64,000 bases of DNA from positions 1,612,001 through 1,676,000 of the forward strand of contig OY820613.1 of the NCBI GenBank assembly GCA_963681975.1. Direction: 5' to 3'. This DNA is from JANELJ01 sp024511395 (GTDB lineage Bacteria > Pseudomonadota > Gammaproteobacteria > GRL18). Both the position numbers and the translations under genes were made by a program. Shown here piece after piece: positions 46,479 through 54,809 of the stretch. Position 1 is the first letter of the stretch. Every line of letters begins with the position of its first letter. The notes under the pieces were generated by a model that was not told the origin of the DNA, did not search any database, and saw only the letters and a program-made list of their open reading frames with translations.

Positions 46479-47357
46479 TTACGATTGTTGACAAAGATAA
46501 AGGTTGTTTTCACGCTCAATGTGGTAATGCCATAACATCTGATCCAGCGTTTCCAGACGATAGGGCATGATAAATTCCGCCAGGGTAACGATACTTTCGG
46601 CAAAGCGATGCGGGATATCCGGGTCACGCTGTAATTGAGCGTTACCCAGTTCGCTTATGCCCTGGAAGCCGGTCGATATGGGAATCAGCCAGCCTTTTTG
46701 CTGCTTTGCGCTTTTCCAGGTTATTTTTCCCGCTTCATCCACTTCACAGTGATGAATGATTTTTAATGCATCCAGCAAGGCATCAAGAGCATCCTGCCCC
46801 TGTTCCATTGCCTGCTGCATAATTTCCCGCCGTTCTATCAGGCAAAACCCCGGCATCAGATCGCCAATCAAGGTATGAAATTCCGTTTCGCCATGAATTT
46901 GCCGCAGTTTGATTTGTTCCACCCGAAAAGGAAGAATATCTCCCCCTGCCATTTTCAATATTGGCAAATTTTGGATAACGGCATCAACCAGATCGGCATC
47001 GTCGTCGCAGTCGTATTCCAGCACCAGTGAAACCGTTAAGTCGCAACGTGCTTCTTCTATAAATGAAGGGCGCTTTCCGGATTTGTCCAATGGATTTCCG
47101 GTACCAATCAGTACCTGTTCGTACTGTTTAGCCCCTTTATAGGCATGCAGATTAAAATCATGGCAAACCACGCCCACTGCTGGAAATGTCAATTCTTCCA
47201 GATCATCAAACTGTTCGGCTGCACGCAGTTTTCGCTGCAGGGCATGTGCCGCACCCAACCAGGCAGTCATTGCTGGAAAACCAATACTGTAAGGGCTGGA
47301 ATGGGCATTGGCGTTATGAACCTTCAACCGTTTGATCAATAAAAAACTCCTGCTCAT
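46479..47357 (-). CDS. csy2: Csy2/Cas5f1
   Basis: I chose the ATG at 47357 (MSRSFLLIKRLKVHNANA), which overlaps the csy1 stop by 4 bp and follows GGGAGGG. The 292-residue protein shows Csy2 features: the SSPYSIGFPAMTAWLGAAHAL block and an RAMP-type fold. It pairs with Csy1 at the 5' handle of the crRNA. Confidence 0.93.
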   Translation of the reverse strand: MSRSFLLIKRLKVHNANAHSSPYSIGFPAMTAWLGAAHALQRKLRAAEQFDDLEELTFPAVGVVCHDFNLHAYKGAKQYEQVLIGTGNPLDKSGKRPSFIEEARCDLTVSLVLEYDCDDDADLVDAVIQNLPILKMAGGDILPFRVEQIKLRQIHGETEFHTLIGDLMPGFCLIERREIMQQAMEQGQDALDALLDALKIIHHCEVDEAGKITWKSAKQQKGWLIPISTGFQGISELGNAQLQRDPDIPHRFAESIVTLAEFIMPYRLETLDQMLWHYHIERENNLYLCQQS

Positions 47358-48598
47358 TTTAATCCCTCCCCACATTCCTGCAGCCATTTCTGTAATGTAA
47401 TAAATTCATAGTCTGCTAGGCTATAGACTTGTTGTTCGCCAATAACCTTTTTATAGGCATTGATAAACCAGCGCACAAAACTGTCCTCTAATGTTTCCAA
47501 CCAGTCCTTACCCTTTTCATCACTATTACGATATTGCTGATCCAGCCAGAGTTTTTCTCGCTTTGACAGTTTTTTATAGCGATCTGAATCTGACCAGCCG
47601 GATTCCAGATAACGCAACTGCCAGGAACGGTCAATCAGTTCAAAAAATATAGCTTTGACCAGCCCTCTGATTTTATTGCGTATCCCTTTATTATTAATGG
47701 CGATGGACAGGGTTTTATGGAACTCGGTAAATAACTCCTGATACATTTCAGGGCGGGTATATTTAAGGTCAAAAAAACTGCTTCGGGGAGGGTTGAGCCT
47801 GCGCCCGGACAAAACGGGTGGACTGGCGGGAAGCAAATAGGCAACCCCGCCATTTTGATTGTTCAGTACACTGATGTTTTGCGGTTTGGTGCCACCAAAG
47901 CCGATGCTGGTCAGATCATAGATTTCCGCATAGTCATCCGCTGCTTTGTTATTCTTTCGCGCATCTCTTGAGGCTTTGGCTGCATCGGAAAAACGCATGT
48001 CATTGATGCGTTTTTTCAGTTCAAACAAGATACCGGAAGGCATTAAAATGGATAATAAGTGGTAGTCCTCATCAACTGGAAAATAGACTTGTTTGACGCC
48101 ACCATGGGTCTTTTGGTCTGAACCCTTTTTTTTAATGGCCAACAAATCGTCAGCCAGTTTATCATAGCTTGCAGTCGGAATGGAAAATTGCTGATGGATA
48201 TATTCTGTGTTTTGTTCCAGATGTTGTAACAGGGTTTTGCCATCCTGAAGCGTAAGTGCCAGAAATTTTTGCACATCCAGAGCTGCGGCATTACCCAGAA
48301 CATCCAGCTCAGCATTGACATTACCGCTACGCAAAAAACCATCAGCCTTTCGCTGACGGTCTGCAATTAAATGGGTCGTTTTTGCTTTGGGATGAGAAAA
48401 CTTTTCCGGATGACTGACCATGGATAACTGCGAAGCGCGTCTGGCTGCCTCCGGCAGCCATTCCGCCAGTGAAAACAACTGTTCCGCTTCCTGTTCAGCA
48501 TGTAGCTTTTCTTCTTCGGGCGTATTGGTTTTGACATTCTTTTTTAGCCATAAGGATTTCCGTTCCTGTAAATATTCTGAAATTGCAGTATCGGGCAT
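47354..48598 (-). CDS. csy1: Csy1/Cas8f1, large subunit of the I-F complex
   Basis: The start at 48598 (MPDTAISEYLQERKSLW) follows AAGGAGG at 7 bp. An upstream in-frame ATG would fall inside the solitary repeat and is unlikely. The 414-residue protein carries the Csy1 landmarks VSHPEKFSHPKA, IGFGGTKPQNIS and the C-terminal basic region. It recognises the GG/CC PAM and the 5' handle. It is the first csy gene after the solitary repeat. Confidence 0.94.
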   Translation of the reverse strand: MPDTAISEYLQERKSLWLKKNVKTNTPEEEKLHAEQEAEQLFSLAEWLPEAARRASQLSMVSHPEKFSHPKAKTTHLIADRQRKADGFLRSGNVNAELDVLGNAAALDVQKFLALTLQDGKTLLQHLEQNTEYIHQQFSIPTASYDKLADDLLAIKKKGSDQKTHGGVKQVYFPVDEDYHLLSILMPSGILFELKKRINDMRFSDAAKASRDARKNNKAADDYAEIYDLTSIGFGGTKPQNISVLNNQNGGVAYLLPASPPVLSGRRLNPPRSSFFDLKYTRPEMYQELFTEFHKTLSIAINNKGIRNKIRGLVKAIFFELIDRSWQLRYLESGWSDSDRYKKLSKREKLWLDQQYRNSDEKGKDWLETLEDSFVRWFINAYKKVIGEQQVYSLADYEFITLQKWLQECGEGLK

Positions 48599-48637
48599 AT
48601 TTGCCTCCTTGGTTTGCAATAAGTAATTGATTTTTTT

Positions 48638-48665
48638 GTTCACTGCCGTACAGGCAGCTTTGATT
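48638..48665 (+). repeat. Solitary CRISPR-repeat-like hairpin between cas2/3 and csy1
   Basis: A 28-bp sequence identical to the array repeat at 24 positions, with 22 consecutive matches from position 2 to 23, including the CTGCC-GTACA-GGCAG stem-loop. It lies in the 72-bp gap between the cas2/3 stop and the csy1 start. In crRNA sense it reads on the plus strand, opposite to the array and the cas genes. The stem is palindromic, so the cas mRNA would also fold it, with loop UGUAC instead of GUACA. No second repeat or leader is adjacent. Confidence 0.92.
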
Positions 48666-48670
48666 ATTGA

Positions 48671-51600
48671 TTAATCTTTAATCCTCTGTAATCCAAGCTG
48701 ATTTGAATAGTGATACCGTTCGGTATCACTATATCGAATCAGATTGATTTCTCCATAAATCTGCGCAGCTTCTTCCACTGTCACCTTGCCAGTCTGTTCC
48801 AGCAAATCCAAATAATTTCTTTGCAGCCACAAGCGTTTCCGCTGTAGCACTGTCAGCATATTTTCTTGCTTAATACCATATATTTTCTCAACAGGAAGCG
48901 GATTGCCTTGTTTATCTTTTTCACAAAACTTCAAATCACCCTCCATTGGCATCAGATAGAGGTTGATTTGCTCATCACCTTTGCTGAGTCTAAAACGTAC
49001 TCGTTTTTGCGGCACTCCTGTCATCCACCAGTTGCCACTTAGCCAGTCTTGCATACTGCCAGCATCCTGTTGCTGATAATTGGTCAATAAACGGTGTATT
49101 GCTTCGTGCTCCAGGTCAGCCAGCCTCAATGTGGGTTGCAGTTGTTCAGGCCGGGTAATCCGCGGGCAGGCATCCAGACATCTGGCCATTGCCCTGGCAT
49201 CAATAATTTCCGGTAAAGCTTTACTCTCCAACTTTAATTCACTGGTCTCATAACCTGGCCTGGTAAATGCAATGCTTTCCCCGTTCAGACCAAGTAAATT
49301 GGTTTGTAGTAAGGCAATATTTGGCGTATCTATATCTTTGCTTAATATTTGATGGCGAAGCACTCGGCCTGCCAACTGAATAATGGATCGAAGCGAAGAA
49401 GGCTCAACAACGGCCCAGTCAAAGTCATGATCGCGTCCAACTTCTTCAACAGGGGTCGCCACCAGTATAAAGATCAGATTTTCTGCATCAATCTGCTCGA
49501 TATGCTGTTGGATAAGTGAATGATTTAATGCCTGTTGCCTACCTTTTTTACGTTTCAGCACCTGATCCAAGTGTTTTTCCTGCTCGCTACGCATGATCAA
49601 CACCTGCTGGCTGTGATAGGCCATAGCCCTGATGTCGATATCATCAGGCCAGTCTGCTGCCAGAAGATACCGGGTCAACTCAATACAAGGGCTGATATTG
49701 GCAAGCCTTACAACGCCAAAACTGATCTTCTTGCCAGTTTTTTCGTCCTGATAGGCATGTTTTTTGTGTTGCTGAATAATAGCTTGTTGGCTGGTCTGGT
49801 AGAAAAATTGATCCAGAGTATCGTCGCTTGCCTCTGTTTGTAACGGAACAATAACAGCTTTACGTTTAATAGTTTCTGATTTGAGTTTGGTTGTTCTGTT
49901 TTCTATAAATTGCTGATGATACTGACGATACTTCTCCGTAGACTCTGTTTCGGTACTGGCACTGACATTATCAATTTGGGTTTTGAATTCATCCGCCCAG
50001 ATACAGCCTACCGTTTTATTTTTATCTCGTGTTTTGGCAAACAGTGCCCAGCCGGACTGATAGGTATTGAAATAGCCTTCTGCCAGATCAGGCGGAATGG
50101 TGGCAGAAGAAATCATTACCTTGCGCCCAAGCATACCGGCCAGATGAATCAATCGACCAATGGCTATCAGATCCTTGCCATCAAAATCATCAATTTCATC
50201 AATAACCAGGTCTGAAGACATTAGTCGTAAGGTAGGCAGAATATATTTACCTCCACGGATGGTTTCGGTCGCTCCCATGATGTGATCGATGGTACAGGCC
50301 AACACGGGAGCATAAAGAAACTGGCAATCCCTGGGGTGTTGCAATACGGTTTTCAGAATATCTTCAATATGCGGATTCACCTCAAAATCCAGTTCAGAAT
50401 CCAGTAAAGGCTCACTGGACTCTGAACCGCCATAACCTTCATCTTCAGATTGATTTTTATCCTGCTGATTTTGCTCATGTAGTTCCTGTACCGCCTTAGA
50501 ACCTATCAAAACTGCCAGTTCGTCCTTATCTAGGCCAATTCGATTGCGGTATTCATCGCCGGTCTGCAGGGTCAATGTGCGTAAGCCCAGTGCCAGAATA
50601 AAGCGTAGGGAATCACCGTCTTCCGACAAGACGCGCATTATCTTGGCATTGGCAAAGGTTTTCCCCATGCCAGTACTGGCCATATTGACAATAAAACAAC
50701 CAAAGTGCTGATTGTCAAGAACGTCCTTGTTTTGTTGTCGCCAACGATTAGTGGCATCCACTGCCTTGTCTTGCCAGCGAAATTTTTTATCGGCAGATCG
50801 CTGCTTGAGTGCAGAGGGCGTATCGGCTGGATAAAATACGCTTTCCCCCTGAAAACTCATACCTTCAAAAACCGGTAGAAAGTGGGCTGTGCGGAGAGCC
50901 TGTTTGGTAACGCCCAATAAGTGTTCATCCAGTGTTTGTTTGGGTTTGTTATGTTTGTCCGTGTTGGCGTAAAGTTTAAGTTCTCTGTGTTTTACCCGCT
51001 TATCGCTGGAAGGCTCCAACGATGAGTAATAATGATCCCCCAACATTAAACATAATCGGCAATGTTGAACAATCGGCCGCCAGTATCCTCCTTCAATAGC
51101 CTGTTCTGCCAACGGTAGGGCATCAAGCAGTTTGCCACTCCATTTTTTGACCTCTCTTAACCAGACCTTAGCTTTATTAGGCAATCCGTCTGGATAATCA
51201 AAACAGCGTTGTAACTGCTGTTCAAAATCATCAAATTTTGTATTTTGGTAATTCCAGTCCACACGAATGCGTCTAAGCTGGTCAGGTAAATCCCGGGTTT
51301 TTTTGGTGGCTTTATTGTCATTAGTCGGCAAACGATGGTGCGTTACAATCAGCCACCCCAGTAGCAAGGCCACACTTGGTAAATCCTGAAAAGGCTTTTT
51401 ATTAGCTGCTACATTTTCTTTAAGTGATTCAAAATTCAGGGTCCCTGCCGCCAAGCTCTCCAGCCATTGCCGATCGGTTTTATCCCGGCATAAAGTGCTG
51501 ATAAACAGCAAGGAAATCCATTCATGCCGATACGGATCGCCAATAATCTTTTTGGAAAACAACTTGTATTGAAAAAACTCAGAAGCTTTTCCAAAGTCAT

Positions 51601-51967
51601 GAAACAACGCAGCCAAAGCTGTCAATGCCTTAATCAACGGCAGATAATGCCAGTCATTTTCCCATTGAGTATTAATAATCGACTTCTGTGTCAAATTCAC
51701 CGGCACATATCCCTGTGCATTAAATTTGCTCTTATTCCCCACCACCCACAATAACTCACTTCTTCTTCGACTTCTGATCCAGTGGCAGGAAACGGCCGTG
51801 TTTTTAGTTGCAGTTTTTCTAAGCAGTTTTTTTACTACTTTAAGCCCTTCTTGCGTAATAACTGTCTGCCAGGAGCGGCTGCCGATGCGGTTGGCAAAGG
51901 CATCCAGTACTCTGCGTGTGCGATTGAGCGCTTTTTTTTCACATTCAGACACAAAGGTAACTATCAT
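48671..51967 (-). CDS. cas2-3: Cas2-Cas3 fusion (Cas3f) nuclease-helicase
   Basis: A 1098-residue fusion typical of type I-F. Residues 1-90 form the Cas2 domain. The HD nuclease follows (LFHDFGKASEF, His123-Asp124), then the superfamily 2 helicase with Walker A ASTGMGKTF (about residue 430) and DEID motif LVIDEIDDF (about 588). Motif VI is IIQLAGRVLRH. It degrades target DNA after recruitment by the Csy complex and joins Cas1 for spacer acquisition. It overlaps cas1 by 4 bp. A solitary repeat lies after its stop. Confidence 0.96.
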   Translation of the reverse strand: MIVTFVSECEKKALNRTRRVLDAFANRIGSRSWQTVITQEGLKVVKKLLRKTATKNTAVSCHWIRSRRRSELLWVVGNKSKFNAQGYVPVNLTQKSIINTQWENDWHYLPLIKALTALAALFHDFGKASEFFQYKLFSKKIIGDPYRHEWISLLFISTLCRDKTDRQWLESLAAGTLNFESLKENVAANKKPFQDLPSVALLLGWLIVTHHRLPTNDNKATKKTRDLPDQLRRIRVDWNYQNTKFDDFEQQLQRCFDYPDGLPNKAKVWLREVKKWSGKLLDALPLAEQAIEGGYWRPIVQHCRLCLMLGDHYYSSLEPSSDKRVKHRELKLYANTDKHNKPKQTLDEHLLGVTKQALRTAHFLPVFEGMSFQGESVFYPADTPSALKQRSADKKFRWQDKAVDATNRWRQQNKDVLDNQHFGCFIVNMASTGMGKTFANAKIMRVLSEDGDSLRFILALGLRTLTLQTGDEYRNRIGLDKDELAVLIGSKAVQELHEQNQQDKNQSEDEGYGGSESSEPLLDSELDFEVNPHIEDILKTVLQHPRDCQFLYAPVLACTIDHIMGATETIRGGKYILPTLRLMSSDLVIDEIDDFDGKDLIAIGRLIHLAGMLGRKVMISSATIPPDLAEGYFNTYQSGWALFAKTRDKNKTVGCIWADEFKTQIDNVSASTETESTEKYRQYHQQFIENRTTKLKSETIKRKAVIVPLQTEASDDTLDQFFYQTSQQAIIQQHKKHAYQDEKTGKKISFGVVRLANISPCIELTRYLLAADWPDDIDIRAMAYHSQQVLIMRSEQEKHLDQVLKRKKGRQQALNHSLIQQHIEQIDAENLIFILVATPVEEVGRDHDFDWAVVEPSSLRSIIQLAGRVLRHQILSKDIDTPNIALLQTNLLGLNGESIAFTRPGYETSELKLESKALPEIIDARAMARCLDACPRITRPEQLQPTLRLADLEHEAIHRLLTNYQQQDAGSMQDWLSGNWWMTGVPQKRVRFRLSKGDEQINLYLMPMEGDLKFCEKDKQGNPLPVEKIYGIKQENMLTVLQRKRLWLQRNYLDLLEQTGKVTVEEAAQIYGEINLIRYSDTERYHYSNQLGLQRIKD

Positions 51968-52917
51968 AAATTATTACTCTGCATGGCTGCTTTTTTAACG
52001 CACTCAAACATAAAATCAAGTGACTTGTGCTGGGTAAATTTCTGTAACACCTGCTGACGATAATCCTGCTCAGACATGTTCTCTCTGGCACAAATAAATG
52101 CCCAAGGAAGGATAATGGCATCCTTAATTAAATCAGCTACATCAAAAACCAGGGCACCACGACGTGTTTTCCCGTGCATGACTGCAAAACCATGGGGGAC
52201 ACCTAATACCCAAAGGGTCGTTGCCCCCAAACCATAAGCCAGATAATTACCGTGATTTAGAAAAGCATTGGCTTTATCTACACCTGCGTAATCACGCACA
52301 AAGTCATTGATTTGAGTATTAGCTACTGCAGATTTATAGAATTTTTTTGTCAGTTCAGCCTCAGTCAGTAATAATTGCGTAACTCTTGAGGCCTGTTCTA
52401 TACGGCTGATAAAATGCTTCAATGCCTGAGAAATATTATGCTCATTGATATTAAAACCTTCTGCAATTAAATCCCTGTCTTTTTTCCAGACCTGTTTGAT
52501 ATATTCAATACGTTTCCGTTGAAATTGTTTGGCCACTTCTAAACGCTTTTGTTCATCAAACCAGAATGATAACCAGCCCTGAACATACTTCGTGGGTCGA
52601 TATTCACTTTGCGGTGTCAACCATTCAATTTCATTACCCATAAATAACGGCGTTCCTCCGCCGCCGCAAAAACCAATAAGTACACCCGCAGAAGCCAGCA
52701 GGCGAACTGCAGCCTGAGTAATAGATGTTCCTGTACCTAATAAAAGAACGGTGGTATTGGCAATCGGGATATTCCAGTACTGCTTACTATCTTTTTCTTC
52801 TGTTAAATAAAGAACCCGTCCATCTTTTTGCATCACTCTGCAGTGTTCCAGATAATACAAATTAGCTCGTTTTGAATGTAATATAGCTTTCAAATCTGTC
52901 GGGGAAAAATTATTCAT
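51964..52917 (-). CDS. cas1: Cas1f integrase
   Basis: I chose the ATG at 52917 (MNNFSPTDLKAILHSKRANLYY), giving 317 residues, close to the usual Cas1f length. An upstream in-frame ATG at 53046 would add an unlikely 43-residue extension. Family features include LLGTGTSITQAAVRLL, FCGGGGTPLF and the HGNYLAYGLGATTLWVLGVP block with HGKTRRGALVFDVADLIKD. With the Cas2 domain of Cas2/3 it inserts new spacers at the leader end. It is the first gene of the cas operon. Confidence 0.95.
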   Translation of the reverse strand: MNNFSPTDLKAILHSKRANLYYLEHCRVMQKDGRVLYLTEEKDSKQYWNIPIANTTVLLLGTGTSITQAAVRLLASAGVLIGFCGGGGTPLFMGNEIEWLTPQSEYRPTKYVQGWLSFWFDEQKRLEVAKQFQRKRIEYIKQVWKKDRDLIAEGFNINEHNISQALKHFISRIEQASRVTQLLLTEAELTKKFYKSAVANTQINDFVRDYAGVDKANAFLNHGNYLAYGLGATTLWVLGVPHGFAVMHGKTRRGALVFDVADLIKDAIILPWAFICARENMSEQDYRQQVLQKFTQHKSLDFMFECVKKAAMQSNNL

Positions 52918-53138
52918 TATTTTAACTCTGAAGATAAAGTCCGCATCCCATAGCTGAACATGCAGCAGCATGCTTTCTATCATAGCATATAAAGGCATAC
53001 CTGACGGTACTTTTACCGACCAATTTCCGGTTAACATCTTGCCCAAAACACAACCAACTGGTTCTGGCTAATACAGATAAAACAGATGTTCTTTTAATTC
53101 TGATGTATCCCCATGAATTTATTAGAAAATTCTAGGTT

Positions 53139-53180
53139 TAACTAACAGTTTAGAGTTTCAGATCCCCCAAAAAGGAGAAT
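53139..53180. repeat. Direct repeat DR3 (42 bp), upstream of cas1
   Basis: The third copy, containing GTTTAGAGTTTCAGATCCCC, with one extra C near its left end relative to DR2. It lies 222 bp upstream of the cas1 start. A truncated helicase gene begins immediately to its right at 53181. Confidence 0.8.
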
Positions 53181-53545
53181 GTTGTGGTCTAATAGATGCG
53201 CAGTTCAAGCAGAAGTACGATGTTCAAAAGTGACTCGATATTATTCGTGGCGGATATGAACCATCATCAATTGAGTATCTGAAAGCTGGTACTCGACCAC
53301 CATTCCCATATTCCGACATGCGCCTTCTGCCGTATTTGCAGCACTCATTTTGGTTTATGCCTAATGTTGCTGCCTGTCATGCGATGGCAAATATACTGGC
53401 CGAGAAACACAACACATTCTGGCACGAATATGAGGTGGTTGTTGCTGCTGGATCATCTGCAGGCATTGGCTTGGATGCCTTGCCGCCGGTACGCAAGGCC
53501 ATTAGGAGCGGGTTCGACACAAAGACCATCACGCTGTCATGTGGA
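53181..53545 (+). pseudogene. Fragment of a restriction-type DEAD helicase
   Basis: A plus-strand frame (AQFKQKYDVQK, one TGA, then LDIIRGGYEPSSIEYLKAG) continues through PYLQHSFWFMPNVAACHAMA and VVAAGSSAGIGLDALPPVRK to TLSCGKLTTGV. This pattern is found in large helicase subunits of restriction-like systems. It is cut on the left at DR3 and on the right by an IS3 fragment, and has an internal stop, so it is a relic. Confidence 0.55.
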
Positions 53546-53858
53546 AAGCTCACCACAGGTGTTCGCAGTACACCAGTAAGCGATATAGAAAGTTACTGAG
53601 TCATTATGGAATACGGGCCAGCATGGGGGATGTAGGCGCTTGTTGGGATAATGCTGTGGTTGAACGTTTTTTTGGTAGTCTTAAGCATGATTGGATATTC
53701 AAAATTGCTCAGCCAACTCGTGAGCATATGAAGAAAGATGTTGCAGCTTACATGAGGTATTACAACCTGGAAAGGCTACATTCAGCAAATGGTGAACAGT
53801 CACCAATTAACTATGAAAATTCTCTAAAAAAAGTATCCGGTTGGACTTGACCAGTACA
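53545..53858 (+). mobile_element. IS3 right-end fragment (orfB C-terminus)
   Basis: It encodes the last 100 residues of OrfB (SQYTSKRYRKLLSHYGIRAS onward), nearly identical to the IS3 at 2200-3434. It ends with the same right terminus at 53858. The left half of the element is absent. Confidence 0.9.
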
Positions 53859-53865
53859 AACATGC

Positions 53866-53949
53866 TGGAAATGGAGTTATAATAATGAACGACCCCATAC
53901 GGCTATCGGTGGAGTACCACCCAGGCAAAAATTGGCTTTAGCCTGTTAG
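53866..53949 (+). pseudogene. C-terminal scrap of another IS3-type transposase
   Basis: The frame WSYNNERPHTAIGGVPPRQK ending LALAC and stop is the typical tail of an rve transposase, different from the IS3 beside it. Only about 25 codons remain. Confidence 0.65.
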
Positions 53950-53964
53950 AAAACAATTTAAACC

Positions 53965-54055
53965 GTCTTATCCACATACCTACAGGCCAGGCCTGTCAGT
54001 GAGATAAACCTGAAGGTCTCACCAACAGGCAGACCTATGGATATGTGGATAAGAC
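53965..54055. repeat. 91-bp imperfect palindrome
   Basis: The outer arms are a perfect 14-bp inverted repeat (GTCTTATCCACATA at 53965-53978 and its complement at 54042-54055). Inner arms GCCTGTCAGTGAGA (53991-54004) and TCTCACCAACAGGC (54017-54030) pair with two mismatches. The whole could form a long cruciform or RNA hairpin. Confidence 0.75.
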
Positions 54056-54083
54056 TTATGCAAAACCTCTATTTATGAATTGC

Positions 54084-54245
54084 TTTATAAATGGGGGGAT
54101 TACCCCCCACCTGGTTAAAGCGCCTAAAGAATGTATTGACTATGTTCTTTTACATGAACTCTGCCATATAGCTGAACACAATCACAGAGAAAAATTTAGG
54201 AACCTGCTAACCAGAGTGATTCGTGCGCTGATTTTAACAATTTAG
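54084..54245 (+). pseudogene. YgjP/DUF45-like metallopeptidase fragment
   Basis: The stretch LVKAPKECIDYVLLHELCHIAEHNHREKF contains the HExxH-like zinc motif (HELCH) and downstream His of the YgjP family, often encoded beside type I restriction systems. The N-terminal two thirds and the final residues are absent. It abuts the palindrome on the left. Confidence 0.65.
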
Positions 54246-54347
54246 TCTCATAATTTTGCAAGAAGCTCTTTAGTTATCTATAATTTATACGAATTGACAC
54301 TAAATGTTTAACCATAAAACACTGCATTTTATTATTTGGGAACACTA

Positions 54348-54791
54348 ATGAAAAAAAGAATTACAACAATAACCTTAATAACTCTTGGATTAATATCAGG
54401 TTGTGTATCCGTTGGAGAACATAGGCAAGCTGTTTCAAATAATGAAGGGGAGAGAGTTACAGTTGGCACAGTCCAAAAAGAAATTAAAGTCGGAATGTCA
54501 GGTGCTGAAGTTGTAGCATCTTTAGGTTCACCAAATATCGTTTCAACAGATGAAGAGAGAAGAGAGGTTTGGATATATGACAAGCTTTCTACCGAAACAG
54601 CATATTCAACTTCTAAAGGTGGTATAAGTATACTTATACTTGGATGGGGTGGATCTATTGCTGGTGGTGGTGGAAGTTATAGTAAATCAACAGGAGCATC
54701 TTCCACTTCACAAAGAACTCTAACAGTTATTATAAAGTTTGATAAAAACTCTCGAGTTAGGGATTTTGCATACCATACGTCACGTTTCTAA
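54348..54791 (+). CDS. SmpA/BamE-like outer-membrane lipoprotein
   Basis: The ATG at 54348 gives 147 residues. A signal peptide with lipobox LISGC is followed by a BamE/SmpA-type domain (IKVGMSGAEVVASLGSPNIV...EVWIYDK). A glycine-rich hydrophobic insert (GGISILILGWGGSIAGGGG) and a closing beta strand follow. Members of this fold act in outer-membrane protein assembly or as small lipoprotein adaptors. It was probably co-transcribed with the two lipoprotein genes downstream until IS5 copy 5 separated them. Confidence 0.72.
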   Translation: MKKRITTITLITLGLISGCVSVGEHRQAVSNNEGERVTVGTVQKEIKVGMSGAEVVASLGSPNIVSTDEERREVWIYDKLSTETAYSTSKGGISILILGWGGSIAGGGGSYSKSTGASSTSQRTLTVIIKFDKNSRVRDFAYHTSRF

Positions 54792-54809
54792 AATCTAAGG
54801 GCTTATTTC

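Noticed and set aside
48596..48643. Upstream ATG for csy1 at 48643
   Set aside because: It falls inside the solitary repeat; the ATG at 48598 has a strong AAGGAGG site and matches the usual Csy1 N-terminus.
44833..52917. Possible CRISPR-associated Tn7-like transposon
   Set aside because: The I-F locus has full cas1, cas2/3 and csy1-csy2 as separate genes, and no tnsA/B/C or tniQ gene is present, so it is a canonical defence system.
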